Assembly: GCF_008704425.1 (NCBI RefSeq)
Contig: NZ_CP023696.1
Span: forward strand, 4,504,501 to 4,568,500
Direction: 5' to 3'
Length of the DNA: 64,000 nucleotides
Source of the DNA: Streptomyces fradiae ATCC 10745 = DSM 40063
Lineage (GTDB): Bacteria > Actinomycetota > Actinomycetes > Streptomycetales > Streptomycetaceae
Shown: positions 16,285 to 25,006 of the stretch, in pieces
Layout: every line of letters starts with the position of its first letter
How positions within the stretch are numbered: the stretch's first letter is position 1
Translations under genes and position numbers: made by a program
Notes under the pieces: generated by a model
Seen by the model: the letters and a program-made list of their open reading frames with translations, nothing else
Told to the model about the DNA's origin: nothing
Databases searched by the model: none

Positions 16285-18333
16285 ATGGACGACGGGAAGC
16301 CCACGCAGCCCAGGCGGACCTGGTGGAGCCGCCCGACGCCCCCGTCTCAGCCCCTTGACCCCCCGCCGGGCTCCGTACCCGGGCGCGTGTCCGAGCCGGG
16401 CTCCGTGCCCGGGCAGGCGCCTGGGCAGGGCCCTGCCGGGCCCGCGCCCGAGCAGGGGCCGCCGCACGCGGCCGTGCGGGAGCCTGTGCAGGGGGCCCCG
16501 CAGGCGTCCGACCCGGCGCCCGGCGCGGTGTCCGGTCCGGCGTCCGGTGTGGCGTCCGGTCCGGCGTCCGGTGTGGCGTCCGCTCCGGCGCCCGGCGTGG
16601 TGTCCGACCCGGCGACCCCGTCCGAGCCCGTCCCCGCGCCCCGGGTGCCCCTGGTGAAGCCCCCCGCCGCCCCGAGCCCCGGAGCGGACCCCTCAGGAGA
16701 GGCGCCCCCGCCGCCCGCCGAGCCCTCCGGCGCGGCGCCCGCCCCGGCGGGAACCGCCCCGCAGGCCGAGCCCGCCCCGGACGCCACCGCGCCCGCCGCG
16801 TCCGTCCCCGCGGCCGCAGCCCCGGGCGCCGCGCCGCCCCACGAGGGCGCCGTCCCCGCCGGGTACGCCCCCGGCCCGCAGACCCCGCACGGGGCCGGCC
16901 GGGAGGGGGCGGCCGGGCCGCTGCACGCGCCCGACGAGTACCGCACGCCCCCCTACGGCGGGCCAGGCCCCTGGGCGCCGGCCCCGCCCGTGCAGCGCCC
17001 CGCGTACGGCGCGCCCACGCACGCCGCCGCACCCGCGCCCGCCGGCCCGCCGTCCGCCGCCCCCGCGCCCGCCGCGCCCCCGCCCGGCGCCCCGCCGCAC
17101 GTGCCCGCGCAGTGGAGCCAGTACGACCCGTGGAGCGGGCCCGCCGCCCCCGCGCACGCACAGCCGCTCCTCGGCACCGGCCGTGCCCCCGGCCCCGCCG
17201 CCCGCGGCGACGGGCGGGCCGGGCGGTCCCGCACGGGCCTGGCGCTCGCCGGAGCCCTGGTCTTCGCGCTGCTCAGCGGGGTCCTCGGGGGCGCCGTCGG
17301 CGCGTACGTCGAACGCAACGGCGGCCTGACCACCGTCGAACTGCCCCAGGCCGCGCCCGACGCGGGGGACCGCGCGCCCGACAGCGTCGCCGGGATCGCC
17401 GCCCGCGCCCTGCCCAGCGTCGTCACCCTCCACGTCAGCGGGGGCGGCGCGCAGGGCACCGGCACCGGCTTCGTGATCGACAAGCGCGGCCACATCCTCA
17501 CCAACCACCACGTCGTCGACTCGGCCGACGGGGACGGCGACATCACCGTCACCTTCAGCGGCGGCGAGACCGCGAGCGCCACCCTCGTCGGCGGGGACAG
17601 CGGGTACGACCTCGCCGTCGTCCGCGTCAGGGGCGTGAGGAGTCTCACGCCCCTGACGCTCGGCGACTCCGACGGCGTCCGCGTGGGCGACCCGGTCGTC
17701 GCCATCGGCGCCCCCTTCGACCTCCAGAACACCGTCACCTCCGGGATCATCAGCGCCAAGGGCCGCCCCATCACCGCGGGCGGCGAGAAGGGCGACGGCA
17801 GCGACGTCAGCTACGTCGACGCCCTCCAGACCGACGCCCCCATAAACCCGGGCAACTCCGGCGGTCCCCTCCTCGACGCCCAGGCCCGTGTGATCGGCAT
17901 CAACAGCGCCATCCGCGCCGCCGACAGCGGCTCCGGCATCGACGACGGCCAGTCCGGCTCGATCGGCCTGGGCTTCGCCATCCCCGTCAACCAGGGCAGG
18001 CGCGTCGCCGAGGAGCTGATCAACACGGGCAGGGCCACCCACCCCGTCATCGGCGTCAGCCTCGACATGGAGTTCTCCGGGGACGGCGCGCGCGTCGCCG
18101 ACGAGGCGCAGGACGGCGGCGCGTCCGTCACCCCCGGCGGCCCCGCCGCGAAGGCGGGCATCCGCCCCGGCGACGTCATCACCCGTGTCGACGGCGAGCG
18201 GGTGCGCAGCGGCGAGGAGCTGATCGTCAAGATCCGCGCCCACCGGCCCGGCGACGAGCTCCGCCTGACCGTGCGGCGCGGCGGCGGCGAGTCGGCCCGC
18301 ACCCTGACCCTGGGCTCGTCGGCGGACGGCTGA
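16285..18333 (+). CDS. htrA: HtrA/DegP-like membrane serine protease
   Basis: 682 residues: a ~310-residue Pro/Ala-rich cytoplasmic tail, a membrane helix at about 317-342, a trypsin-like domain with H409 (TNHHVVD), D442 (GYDLAVV) and S525 (GNSGGPL), then a PDZ domain at about 590-675 (PGGPAAKAGIRPGDVITRVDG). It degrades or senses misfolded exported proteins. It follows the anti-sigma gene by 87 bp with a GGAGCGGGGAG site, probably in the sigE operon. The tail has PASGVASG-type repeats at 16525-16600. The very long tail is larger than in most HtrA proteins. Confidence 0.92.
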   Translation: MDDGKPTQPRRTWWSRPTPPSQPLDPPPGSVPGRVSEPGSVPGQAPGQGPAGPAPEQGPPHAAVREPVQGAPQASDPAPGAVSGPASGVASGPASGVASAPAPGVVSDPATPSEPVPAPRVPLVKPPAAPSPGADPSGEAPPPPAEPSGAAPAPAGTAPQAEPAPDATAPAASVPAAAAPGAAPPHEGAVPAGYAPGPQTPHGAGREGAAGPLHAPDEYRTPPYGGPGPWAPAPPVQRPAYGAPTHAAAPAPAGPPSAAPAPAAPPPGAPPHVPAQWSQYDPWSGPAAPAHAQPLLGTGRAPGPAARGDGRAGRSRTGLALAGALVFALLSGVLGGAVGAYVERNGGLTTVELPQAAPDAGDRAPDSVAGIAARALPSVVTLHVSGGGAQGTGTGFVIDKRGHILTNHHVVDSADGDGDITVTFSGGETASATLVGGDSGYDLAVVRVRGVRSLTPLTLGDSDGVRVGDPVVAIGAPFDLQNTVTSGIISAKGRPITAGGEKGDGSDVSYVDALQTDAPINPGNSGGPLLDAQARVIGINSAIRAADSGSGIDDGQSGSIGLGFAIPVNQGRRVAEELINTGRATHPVIGVSLDMEFSGDGARVADEAQDGGASVTPGGPAAKAGIRPGDVITRVDGERVRSGEELIVKIRAHRPGDELRLTVRRGGGESARTLTLGSSADG

Positions 18334-18444
18334 CGACCAGGCGAACGCCAGGCGACGCGGCGCCGGACGGGCCCACGCGGCATCCCTCCGCGGGGGCCGA
18401 GCGGGTACCTTGGTGCAGCGGAGACCCCGAGAAGGAGCGACAAG

Positions 18445-18900
18445 GTGTTCAGTGACATAGGCGCACTCGAGGTGGTGGCGCTGGTGATCCTCGCCCTGCT
18501 CATCTGGGGTCCCGACAAGCTGCCCCAGCTCATCCAGGACGTCAGCCGCTTCATTCGCCGCATCCGCGAGTTCTCGGACAACGCCAAGCAGGACATCCGC
18601 AGCGAGCTCGGCCCCGAGTTCAAGGACTTCGAGTTCGAGGACCTCAACCCGAAGACGTTCCTCCGCAAGCAGCTCGCCGAGAACCCGGACCTCAAGGAGA
18701 TCCAGGAGCTGCGCAGCAGCTTCGACCTCCGCAAGGAGATCGACGAGGTCGCCGACGCCGTCAAGGGCAAGACCCTCGGCCCGGCCGCGGGCTCGGTCGC
18801 CGGCCCGGCCGCGGCGGGCGCCGCCACGCCCGACCTCCTGAAGAAGCGCGACCCGTCCGGCGGGTACGAGCGGCCCCCGTTCGACGCGGACGCCACCTGA
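18445..18900 (+). CDS. tatB: Twin-arginine translocase subunit TatB
   Basis: 151 residues. MFSDIGALEVVALVILALLIWGPDKLPQL is the TatA/B N-terminus: a membrane helix at 5-22, the G-P hinge and an amphipathic helix (FIRRIREFSDNAKQDIRSELG). With TatA and TatC elsewhere it forms the folded-protein exporter. GTG start with GAAGGAG 8 bases upstream. A TACCTT at 18407-18412 could be its own -10. Position after htrA is conserved in actinobacteria. Confidence 0.92.
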   Translation: MFSDIGALEVVALVILALLIWGPDKLPQLIQDVSRFIRRIREFSDNAKQDIRSELGPEFKDFEFEDLNPKTFLRKQLAENPDLKEIQELRSSFDLRKEIDEVADAVKGKTLGPAAGSVAGPAAAGAATPDLLKKRDPSGGYERPPFDADAT

Positions 18901-19019
18901 GCGGACTGGGCCACCCGGAGCACCCCGTGCCCCGTCCGGCGCGGGACCGCGCGTGCGACCCCGGCGCCGGTGACTATTCTCTCCCTCTGTCCGAACGGAT
19001 CGAGGAGGCGGCCGGGCAG

Positions 19020-19688
19020 ATGGAGACCACGAGACGGGTGGGGGCGCAGCCACAGCCGGCGCCGGGCACCGCACCCGCGTCCGAGGGGGTGCCCGCGGCC
19101 GGCCGCACCGCCGAGGGATACCTGCGGGCCCCCTTCCCCTGGTACGGACTCGACGAGGCGTTCACCGGGCCGCGCTGGCTGATGCAGGTCGGCACCGCGG
19201 CGGACGGCAGCGTGCAGCACGGTTCGACCGGCCACGGCGAGGAGCCGTCGATACGGCCCGAGGCCGCCGACCGGGAGCGCGCCGCGTTCGCGGTGGTCGT
19301 CACCGTCGCCGCCCACGCCGAGCGCGGCTCCGGCGACGGCACCGGCGTCCTGGACGCCACGGGCGTGTCCTCCGCCGCCTGGCTGGCCGGCTCGGGGCTG
19401 CTCGCGTACACCTGGCCCGCCCAGCTCGACCACACGCTGCGCGGCGAGTGGCTGGACCAGCAGACCGAGACCGCCTTCGAGCTGGCCGACGACCTCGGCG
19501 GTCCCGCCTGGACGACGCTGTCGCTGCCCGTGGACGGTGTGCCGCGTTCGTTCCACTACCGGGAGTCCGAGTTCGGCTGGGTCCTGGCGGGCACCACCGG
19601 CAGGGTGCACCTGGGCGCGTACGGGCGCGGGATGAGCGCGTACGGGCTCGGCTTCGCCGCCGTCCCGGACCTCGCCGCCTACGCCTGA
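19020..19688 (+). CDS. Conserved hypothetical protein
   Basis: 222 residues, no signal peptide, no membrane helix and no domain I recognise. The middle is rich in Trp/Tyr-containing beta-like segments (AFPWYGLDEAF, YTWPAQLDHTLRGEWL, FHYRESEFGWVLAGTTGRVHL). The ATG at 19020 has GAGGAGG 11 bases upstream; a longer frame to 18927 crosses a probable promoter (TATTCT at 18975-18980). Function unknown. Confidence 0.72.
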   Translation: METTRRVGAQPQPAPGTAPASEGVPAAGRTAEGYLRAPFPWYGLDEAFTGPRWLMQVGTAADGSVQHGSTGHGEEPSIRPEAADRERAAFAVVVTVAAHAERGSGDGTGVLDATGVSSAAWLAGSGLLAYTWPAQLDHTLRGEWLDQQTETAFELADDLGGPAWTTLSLPVDGVPRSFHYRESEFGWVLAGTTGRVHLGAYGRGMSAYGLGFAAVPDLAAYA

Positions 19689-19732
19689 CGGGCCGCCTGC
19701 GTCTGACGGGCCGCCTGCGCCTGACGGGGCGG
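19685..19732 (+). repeat. Short tandem repeat after the hypothetical gene
   Basis: Three copies of an about 18-bp CCTGACGGGCCGCCTGCG unit begin inside the stop codon region; each copy carries its own TGA. Likely slippage. Confidence 0.55.
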
Positions 19733-19803
19733 GCGCGAGGGCAGGGGGCCCGAGGCCCCCGCGGGGGCCGTCGCGGGGCCGTGCGTACGCGCGCACGGGG
19801 TGC

Positions 19804-19852
19804 GTACGGGGAAGGGGCGCCGCTCGCCATGAGCGGCGCCCCTTCCCCGTAC
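19804..19852. terminator. Very strong bidirectional terminator, 22-bp perfect stem
   Basis: A perfect 22-bp inverted repeat (19804-19825 with 19831-19852) with loop GCCAT, between the convergent hypothetical gene and mrp. It is the longest perfect stem I found here. Confidence 0.9.
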
Positions 19853-19871
19853 CGGCCGGGCCGGACCGGTG

Positions 19872-21005
19872 TCAGAACTTGTTGCGCGGGGTGATGCCCA
19901 GCGACATGCCCGACAGCCCGCGCTGGCGGCCGCCGAGCTTGCCCGCGATGGCGCGCAGCGCCGCGCCCGCCGGCGACTCCGGGTCGGACAGCACGACCGG
20001 CCTGCCCTCGTCGCCGCCCTCGCGCAGCCGCACGTCGATCGGGATCGAGCCGAGGACCGGGACCGTCGCGCCCGTGGTACGGGTCAGCCCGTCCGCGACC
20101 TTCTGGCCGCCGCCCGTGCCGAACACGTCGACCATCTCGTCGCAGTGCGGGCACGGCAGGCCCGACATGTTCTCCACCACGCCGACGATCTTCTGATGCG
20201 TCTGCACGGCGATCGAGCCGGCCCGCTCCGCCACCTCGGCCGCCGCCTGCTGCGGCGTGGTGACCACCAGGATCTCGGCGTTCGGCACGAGCTGCGCCAC
20301 GGAGATCGCGATGTCGCCCGTGCCCGGCGGCAGGTCGAGCAGCAGCACGTCCAGGTCGCCCCAGTACACGTCCGCCAGGAACTGCTGGAGCGCGCGGTGC
20401 AGCATCGGGCCGCGCCACACGACCGGGGCGTTGCCCGGCGTGAACATGCCGATGGAGATGACCTTCACACCGTTCGCGGACGGCGGCATGATCATGTTCT
20501 CGACCTGGGTGGGACGCCCGTCGGCGCCCAGCATGCGGGGCACGCTGTGGCCGTAGATGTCGGCGTCCACGACGCCGACCTTCAGCCCGTCCGCGGCCAT
20601 CGCGGCGGCCAGGTTCACCGTCACCGACGACTTGCCGACGCCGCCCTTGCCGGACGCCACCGCGTACACCCGGGTCAGCGAGCCCGGCTTGGCGAAGGGC
20701 ACCTCCCGCTCGGCGGTCGTGCCGCGCAGCGCCGCCGCCAGCTCCTTGCGCTGCTCGTCGCTCATCACGTCCAGCGTCACGTCGACGCGGGTGACGCCCT
20801 CGACGCGGGCGACCGCCTCGCTCACGTTCCTCGTGATCGTCTCGCGCATGGGGCAGCCGGAGACCGTCAGGTACACCTCGACCGCGACCGCGCCGTCCGC
20901 GCCGATCGCGACCGACTTGACCATGCCGAGTTCCGTGATCGGTCGGTTGATCTCGGGGTCGTTCACCGTCGCCAGTGCCTCGCGCACCGCGTCTTCCGTC
21001 GTCAT
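19872..21005 (-). CDS. mrp: Mrp/ApbC-type Fe-S carrier ATPase
   Basis: 377 residues. An N-terminal MIP18/DUF59 domain (1-95; LATVNDPEINRPITELG) is followed by a P-loop ATPase with deviant Walker A GKGGVGKSSV, switch motif GVVDADIYGHS and the Fe-S binding CPHC in SGLPCPHCDEM. It binds and transfers 4Fe-4S clusters, as a dimer in the cytoplasm. The ATG at 21005 is chosen because the upstream extension overlaps the DUF1003 stop region. Last gene of a leftward run starting at the MgtE-like gene. Confidence 0.92.
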   Translation of the reverse strand: MTTEDAVREALATVNDPEINRPITELGMVKSVAIGADGAVAVEVYLTVSGCPMRETITRNVSEAVARVEGVTRVDVTLDVMSDEQRKELAAALRGTTAEREVPFAKPGSLTRVYAVASGKGGVGKSSVTVNLAAAMAADGLKVGVVDADIYGHSVPRMLGADGRPTQVENMIMPPSANGVKVISIGMFTPGNAPVVWRGPMLHRALQQFLADVYWGDLDVLLLDLPPGTGDIAISVAQLVPNAEILVVTTPQQAAAEVAERAGSIAVQTHQKIVGVVENMSGLPCPHCDEMVDVFGTGGGQKVADGLTRTTGATVPVLGSIPIDVRLREGGDEGRPVVLSDPESPAGAALRAIAGKLGGRQRGLSGMSLGITPRNKF

Positions 21006-21048
21006 ACGCTCGATGGTACGGCGCCCACCACGGGCCCCGGAAAGCCCG

Positions 21049-21681
21049 TCAGCGGTCGCCTTCGTCACGTCCCTGCGCGGCGGACGGCGGCAGCACCGAG
21101 CCGCGCTCCTCCAGCTCCCGCACGAGGTCCTCCAGCTCGGAGCGGATCCAGTCGCGGGTCGCGACCTCGCCGAGCCCCATCCGCAGCGCGGCGATCTCCC
21201 GCGTCAGGTACTCCGTGTCGGCGATCGACCGCTCGTTCTGTGCCCGGTCCTGCTCCAGGTTGACCCGGTCCCGGTCGTCCTGCCGGTTCTGCGCCAGCAG
21301 GATCAGCGGCGCCGCGTACGACGCCTGGAGCGACAGCATCAGGGTCAGGAAGATGAACGGGTACGGGTCGAACCGCAGCCGGTCCGGCATGGCCACGTTC
21401 CAGGTCAGCCACGTGATGATGGCCACCGTCATCCACACGATGAAGCGGCCGGTCCCCAGGAACCGGGCGATCCGCTCCGACAGCCGCCCGAAGGCCTCCG
21501 GGTCGTACTCCGGCAGCAGTCTCGGCCGCCGCACCCGGGGCTGGTCCAGCGGCTGGTCCAGCCGGGTGCGCGGCGCGCTCCGGTCCCGCCCGCCGGCCCG
21601 CTCCCGCCCGCCCGTGCGCTCGGTGCGGCCACCCGCGCGGTCGCGTCCGGAGCCCCGCTCCGGGATGCGCTCAGGCCCCAT
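21049..21681 (-). CDS. DUF1003 membrane protein
   Basis: 210 residues. An Arg-rich cytoplasmic N-terminus (about 60 residues, repeated GGRER-like) leads to two membrane helices at about 78-98 and 105-125 with the family signature FDPYPFIFLTLMLSLQASYAAPLILLAQNRQ. A charged coiled coil follows (DRDRVNLEQDRAQNERSIADTEYLTREI). Function unknown. Its start overlaps the end of the MgtE-like gene by 11 bp, which argues for coupled translation and a shared role in divalent-cation handling, an inference from context only. Confidence 0.88.
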   Translation of the reverse strand: MGPERIPERGSGRDRAGGRTERTGGRERAGGRDRSAPRTRLDQPLDQPRVRRPRLLPEYDPEAFGRLSERIARFLGTGRFIVWMTVAIITWLTWNVAMPDRLRFDPYPFIFLTLMLSLQASYAAPLILLAQNRQDDRDRVNLEQDRAQNERSIADTEYLTREIAALRMGLGEVATRDWIRSELEDLVRELEERGSVLPPSAAQGRDEGDR

Positions 21682-22951
21682 GCGCGGCCTCCTGTCCTGC
21701 CTCGGGTCCGTACTCGGTCTCCCGCCAGTCCTCCGGCAGCAGGTGGTCCAGCACGTCGTCCACGGTGACCGCGCCCAGCAGCGAGCCGCCGTCGTCCACC
21801 ACCGGCGCCGCGACCAGGTTGTACGCCGCGAGGTGACTCGTCACCACCGGCAGCGGGGTGTCCGGGGACAGCGGCTCCAGGTCCGTGTCCACGATCGCGG
21901 AGACCAGCGTGAACGGCGGGTCCCGCAGCAGCCGCTGGAAGTGCACCGTCCCGAGGAACTTCCCGGTCGGCGTCTCCTCCGGCGGCCGGCACACGTACAC
22001 CTGGGCCGCCAGCGCCGGGGAGAGGTCCTGCCGGCGGACCCGGGCCAGGGCGTCCGCGACCGTCGCGTCCGGGCGCAGCACGATCGGCTCCGTCGTCATC
22101 AGACCGCCCGCCGTGCGCTCCTCGTACGACATCAGCCGCCGCACGTCCGCCGCGTCGTCCGGGCGCATCAGCTTCAGCAGCCGCTCCTTCTCCTCCTCGG
22201 GCAGCTCCGACAGCAGGTCCGCGGCGTCGTCCGGGTCCATCGCCTCCAGCACGTCGGCGGCGCGCTCCGCCTTCAGCTTGCCGAGGATCTCGATCTGGTC
22301 GTCCTCCGGCAGCTCCTCCAGCACGTCCGCCAGCCGGTCGTCGTGGAGCGCCGCGGCCACCTCGGCACGCCGCTTGGGCGTCAGATGGTGCAGCGCGTTC
22401 GCCAGGTCGGCCGGGCGCATCTGCTCGAACGTCGCGACGAGGGTCTCCGCGCCCTGCGCGTCCTCCTCCAGCGAGAAGCCGGTCACCGCCGACCACTCCA
22501 CGGTCAGCGTCTCGCCCTTGCGGCGCAGCGCCCCGCGCGGCCCGCGCCGTACGAAGACCCGGTCGATCTCCCAGTCGCGGCGGGCCGGGAGCTGGCGCAT
22601 CGCCACGTCGAGGACGGTCACCTCGTCACCGCCGTCGACCAGCCGGACCCGCCGGTCCAGCAGCTCGCCGAGGACCAGCCGCTCGGTGGGTCGCTGCTCG
22701 AAGCGCCGTACGTTGAGCACGCCCGTCGTGATGACCTGGCCCGACTCGATGCCCGTCACCCGCGTCATCGGCAGGAAGATGCGCCGGCGGCCGATCACCT
22801 CGACGACCAGCCCCAGCACGCGGGGCGGGCGCCGCCCCACGCGGAGCATGGCGACGAGGTCGCGCACCCGGCCCACCTGGTCGCCGTTCGGGTCGAAGAC
22901 CGGCGCCCCGGCGAGGTGCGAGACGAAGATCCGGGCGGCGCCTCCAGCCAT
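21671..22951 (-). CDS. MgtE N-terminal/CBS domain protein without the channel part
   Basis: 426 residues: a PRC-barrel-like N-terminal part (1-150), a MgtE intracellular N domain (about 165-275, acidic repeats such as LADVLEELPEDDQIEIL and DPDDAADLLSELPEEEK) and a CBS pair (about 285-415). The five-helix membrane pore of MgtE is absent, so it is a soluble Mg2+/nucleotide sensor, not a transporter. The ATG at 22951 has GGGAGGAGG 8 bases upstream; MGGGAG at 22969 is a weaker start. CorA lies 2 kb away. Confidence 0.88.
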   Translation of the reverse strand: MAGGAARIFVSHLAGAPVFDPNGDQVGRVRDLVAMLRVGRRPPRVLGLVVEVIGRRRIFLPMTRVTGIESGQVITTGVLNVRRFEQRPTERLVLGELLDRRVRLVDGGDEVTVLDVAMRQLPARRDWEIDRVFVRRGPRGALRRKGETLTVEWSAVTGFSLEEDAQGAETLVATFEQMRPADLANALHHLTPKRRAEVAAALHDDRLADVLEELPEDDQIEILGKLKAERAADVLEAMDPDDAADLLSELPEEEKERLLKLMRPDDAADVRRLMSYEERTAGGLMTTEPIVLRPDATVADALARVRRQDLSPALAAQVYVCRPPEETPTGKFLGTVHFQRLLRDPPFTLVSAIVDTDLEPLSPDTPLPVVTSHLAAYNLVAAPVVDDGGSLLGAVTVDDVLDHLLPEDWRETEYGPEAGQEAAHGA

Positions 22952-23009
22952 TCCCGCGCCTCCTCCCATCCGCGTCCCGTGCGCGTCACGACGAACCGAC
23001 GTGCCCCGT

Positions 23010-23062
23010 GTGCCCGCGGTCCGGTGATCCAGGCCTGGTGCCCGCGGTCCGGTGATCCAGGC
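23010..23062. repeat. 25-bp direct repeat in a divergent promoter region
   Basis: Identical 25-bp copies at 23010-23034 and 23038-23062 (28-bp spacing, centre CGGTCCGGTGATCC). They lie between the divergent MgtE-like and lipoprotein genes, so they may be an operator; 28 bp is close to, but not a whole number of, helical turns. Confidence 0.65.
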
Positions 23063-23185
23063 TAGCCCGACCCGTACCGGGCCGCCCGGGCAGGGCGTCC
23101 GTGCGGCTCCGTTCGAAGCGGATGATCCGGCCCCGGTACGCTGCGGTCGGCCGTCCCCCCATGTGCAACACGAGAGGCAGCGCAG

Positions 23186-24031
23186 GTGACCGCTCTCCCC
23201 CCGGTTCGGCGTACCCGACGCGTCGTGCTCCCCGCCGCCCTCTGCGTCGGGCTGGCCGTGGCGCTGACCGCCTGCGCGAAGGAGGACCCGGACGCGGGCA
23301 CCAACGGAGTCGGCAGACTGGAGGCCGCCGAGATCGAGCGGAAGGCCCGTGCGGCCGCCGACGGCGCCGTCTCGGTGCGGCTCGTCGGCAACCTCGTCAG
23401 CAAGTCCGGCACGTACCGGCTCGACATGCGGCTCAAGGCGCAGGGCGCCACCGGGTCGGTCACCACCAGGAAGTCCACCTTCGAACTGCTGCGCGTCGGC
23501 GACGCCCTGTACCTGAAGGCGGGCGCCTCCTTCTGGCGGCACGCGGAGAGCTCCGCCGAGCCGGGGGACGCGGGCGGGTCGGGAGAGACGGGTGGGTCGG
23601 GAGCGTCGGGCGGGCCCACCCGGTCGACCGGGCCGACCGGGCCGACCGAGGCCGACATCCAGGCGGCGGACAAACTCGACGGCAAGTACGTCAAGGTCCC
23701 CCAGGACGACCCCTCCTACAAGCAACTGCGCGGCTTCACCGAGATGAACGTCCTGCTCAAGGGCCTACTCGAACTCCACGGCGACGTCCGCAAGGGCGAT
23801 CGCGACAAGGTCGGCAAGGTCCGCACCATCAAGGTCGTCGGCGGACAGCGGGGCGAGGGCGGCACCCTCGACGTCTCCCTGGAGGGCACACCCTTCCCGC
23901 TCCAGTTCGCCCGGGGCGGCGGCGGAGGCGTGGTCGTCCTCTCCGCCTGGAACCAGGACTTCCCCCTCGCGGAGCCCGCCAAGGAGGACATCCTCGACTA
24001 CGGCCGCCAACTGCCGCGCACCAGCGGGTAG
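23186..24031 (+). CDS. Secreted lipoprotein, LppX/LprG-like fold possible
   Basis: 281 residues with a clear lipoprotein signal: basic VRRTRR, hydrophobic core and lipobox LTAC with Cys30. The mature part begins with alternating helix and beta strands (AARAAADGAVSVRLVGNLVSKSGTYRLDMRLKAQG), the pattern of LppX/LprAFG-type lipid-carrier folds, though I cannot confirm this by eye. A Gly/Ser/Thr insert lies at about 128-152. GTG start with GAGAGG. Substrate unknown. Confidence 0.72.
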   Translation: MTALPPVRRTRRVVLPAALCVGLAVALTACAKEDPDAGTNGVGRLEAAEIERKARAAADGAVSVRLVGNLVSKSGTYRLDMRLKAQGATGSVTTRKSTFELLRVGDALYLKAGASFWRHAESSAEPGDAGGSGETGGSGASGGPTRSTGPTGPTEADIQAADKLDGKYVKVPQDDPSYKQLRGFTEMNVLLKGLLELHGDVRKGDRDKVGKVRTIKVVGGQRGEGGTLDVSLEGTPFPLQFARGGGGGVVVLSAWNQDFPLAEPAKEDILDYGRQLPRTSG

Positions 24032-24037
24032 TTCGCA

Positions 24038-24233
24038 GGCTCGCTGCGCCTGGGGGGCGCTGTGAGCGGGTGCCCCCTTCTTTTCCGGCTCGTTGCGCCT
24101 GCGGGGCGCTGTGAGCGGGTCCCGGGCGACCGAACGTGCTCAGCGCTTCGCGCCCCCTTTTCGGCTCGTTGCGCCTGCGGGGCGCTGTGAGCGGGTCCCG
24201 GGCGACCGAACGTGCTCAGCGCTTCGCGCCTCC
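24038..24233. repeat. 76-bp tandem repeat (two full, one degenerate copy)
   Basis: Near-identical units start at 24086 and 24162, each containing GGCTCGTTGCGCCTGC, GCGCTGTGAGCGGGT and GTGCTCAGCGCTTCGCGCC. A shorter, diverged copy starts at 24038. No gene is supported in 24032-24463. Confidence 0.8.
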
Positions 24234-24277
24234 GCGCGATCGGCCTCCCGGCACCCGCGCGCCCCTTCGGCTCCGCT

Positions 24278-24400
24278 CGCGCGCCAGGTGCGCGGCCACT
24301 CCCTCCCGGGTGCAGGTGGCTTCCCTGCCGAGGCCGTCACCCGCGCGCCAGGCGCGCGGCCGACCCCTCCCAGGGGCAGGTGGCTCTCCTCCCGAGGCCG
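24278..24400. repeat. 64-bp direct repeat, two copies
   Basis: Units at 24278-24341 and 24342-24400 share CGCGCGCCAG-CGCGGCC, CTCCC and GCAGGTGGCT, ending in GAGGCCG. They differ at about a dozen positions. They follow directly on the 76-bp repeats. Confidence 0.7.
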
Positions 24401-24463
24401 GGGGCCTCCAGCCGAGCCCAGGCAGCGCCGCCCCGTCGAGCCCAGGCGGCAGCGTGGGCTCCG

Positions 24464-24976
24464 TCAGCGGGCCCTTCGGCGCCTCAGGAGCTTCGGGAGG
24501 GCCGCCGGGACGGGGTCGCGGGTCGTCGCCGGGGTCGGCAGCGGCACCGCCGCCAGGGAGCCCGTCGGCAGGTCCGTCACCGCCTCGCGCGGCGTCAGCC
24601 GCAGCACCCGGCACTCGCGGGCCCACCGCTCCGGCATCGTCTGCGCGTCGGGTGCGTTGAGCCGCTTGCCCTTCAGCTCGTCCACCGCCGCCCGCCACTC
24701 CTCCGAGCCGGGCGCCGGCTCCGAGACCACCGCCGTCCACGCCACGACCCGGCCGCCCTTGTCCTTGCTGCGCACGGTCACCTCGGCCACCGCCCCGTCA
24801 GCCAGCCCGGACGGCAGCGGCTGCTCGCCCGGGCCGCCCCCGACGACGTACGCCGCGCCCTCGTGCCACACGTGCCACAGCGCCCGCGCCGGCCCGTCGC
24901 TCCGCACCCAGACGAGGCCGGACTTCTTGGTGGCCTCCTCGACCAGGGCGCGGGCGAGCAGCGAGTCGTCAGTCAT
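24464..24976 (-). CDS. Conserved hypothetical protein
   Basis: 170 residues, soluble, starting MTDDSLLARAL. Beta-rich core (SGLVWVRSDGPARALWHVWHEGAAYVVGGG, ADGAVAEVTVRSKDKGGRVVAWTAVV) resembling the split-barrel flavin-reductase-like fold, but no defining motif is seen. It ends in a basic tail (LLRRRRAR). It lies 30 bp downstream of corA on the same strand, so it is likely co-transcribed. Function unknown. Confidence 0.75.
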   Translation of the reverse strand: MTDDSLLARALVEEATKKSGLVWVRSDGPARALWHVWHEGAAYVVGGGPGEQPLPSGLADGAVAEVTVRSKDKGGRVVAWTAVVSEPAPGSEEWRAAVDELKGKRLNAPDAQTMPERWARECRVLRLTPREAVTDLPTGSLAAVPLPTPATTRDPVPAALPKLLRRRRAR

Positions 24977-25006
24977 GGCCGCAGCTTAGCCAGCGGGCCC
25001 GCGGCC

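Noticed and set aside
24032..24463. CRISPR-like array
   Set aside because: Repeats are long, adjacent and lack unique spacers; no Cas genes nearby.
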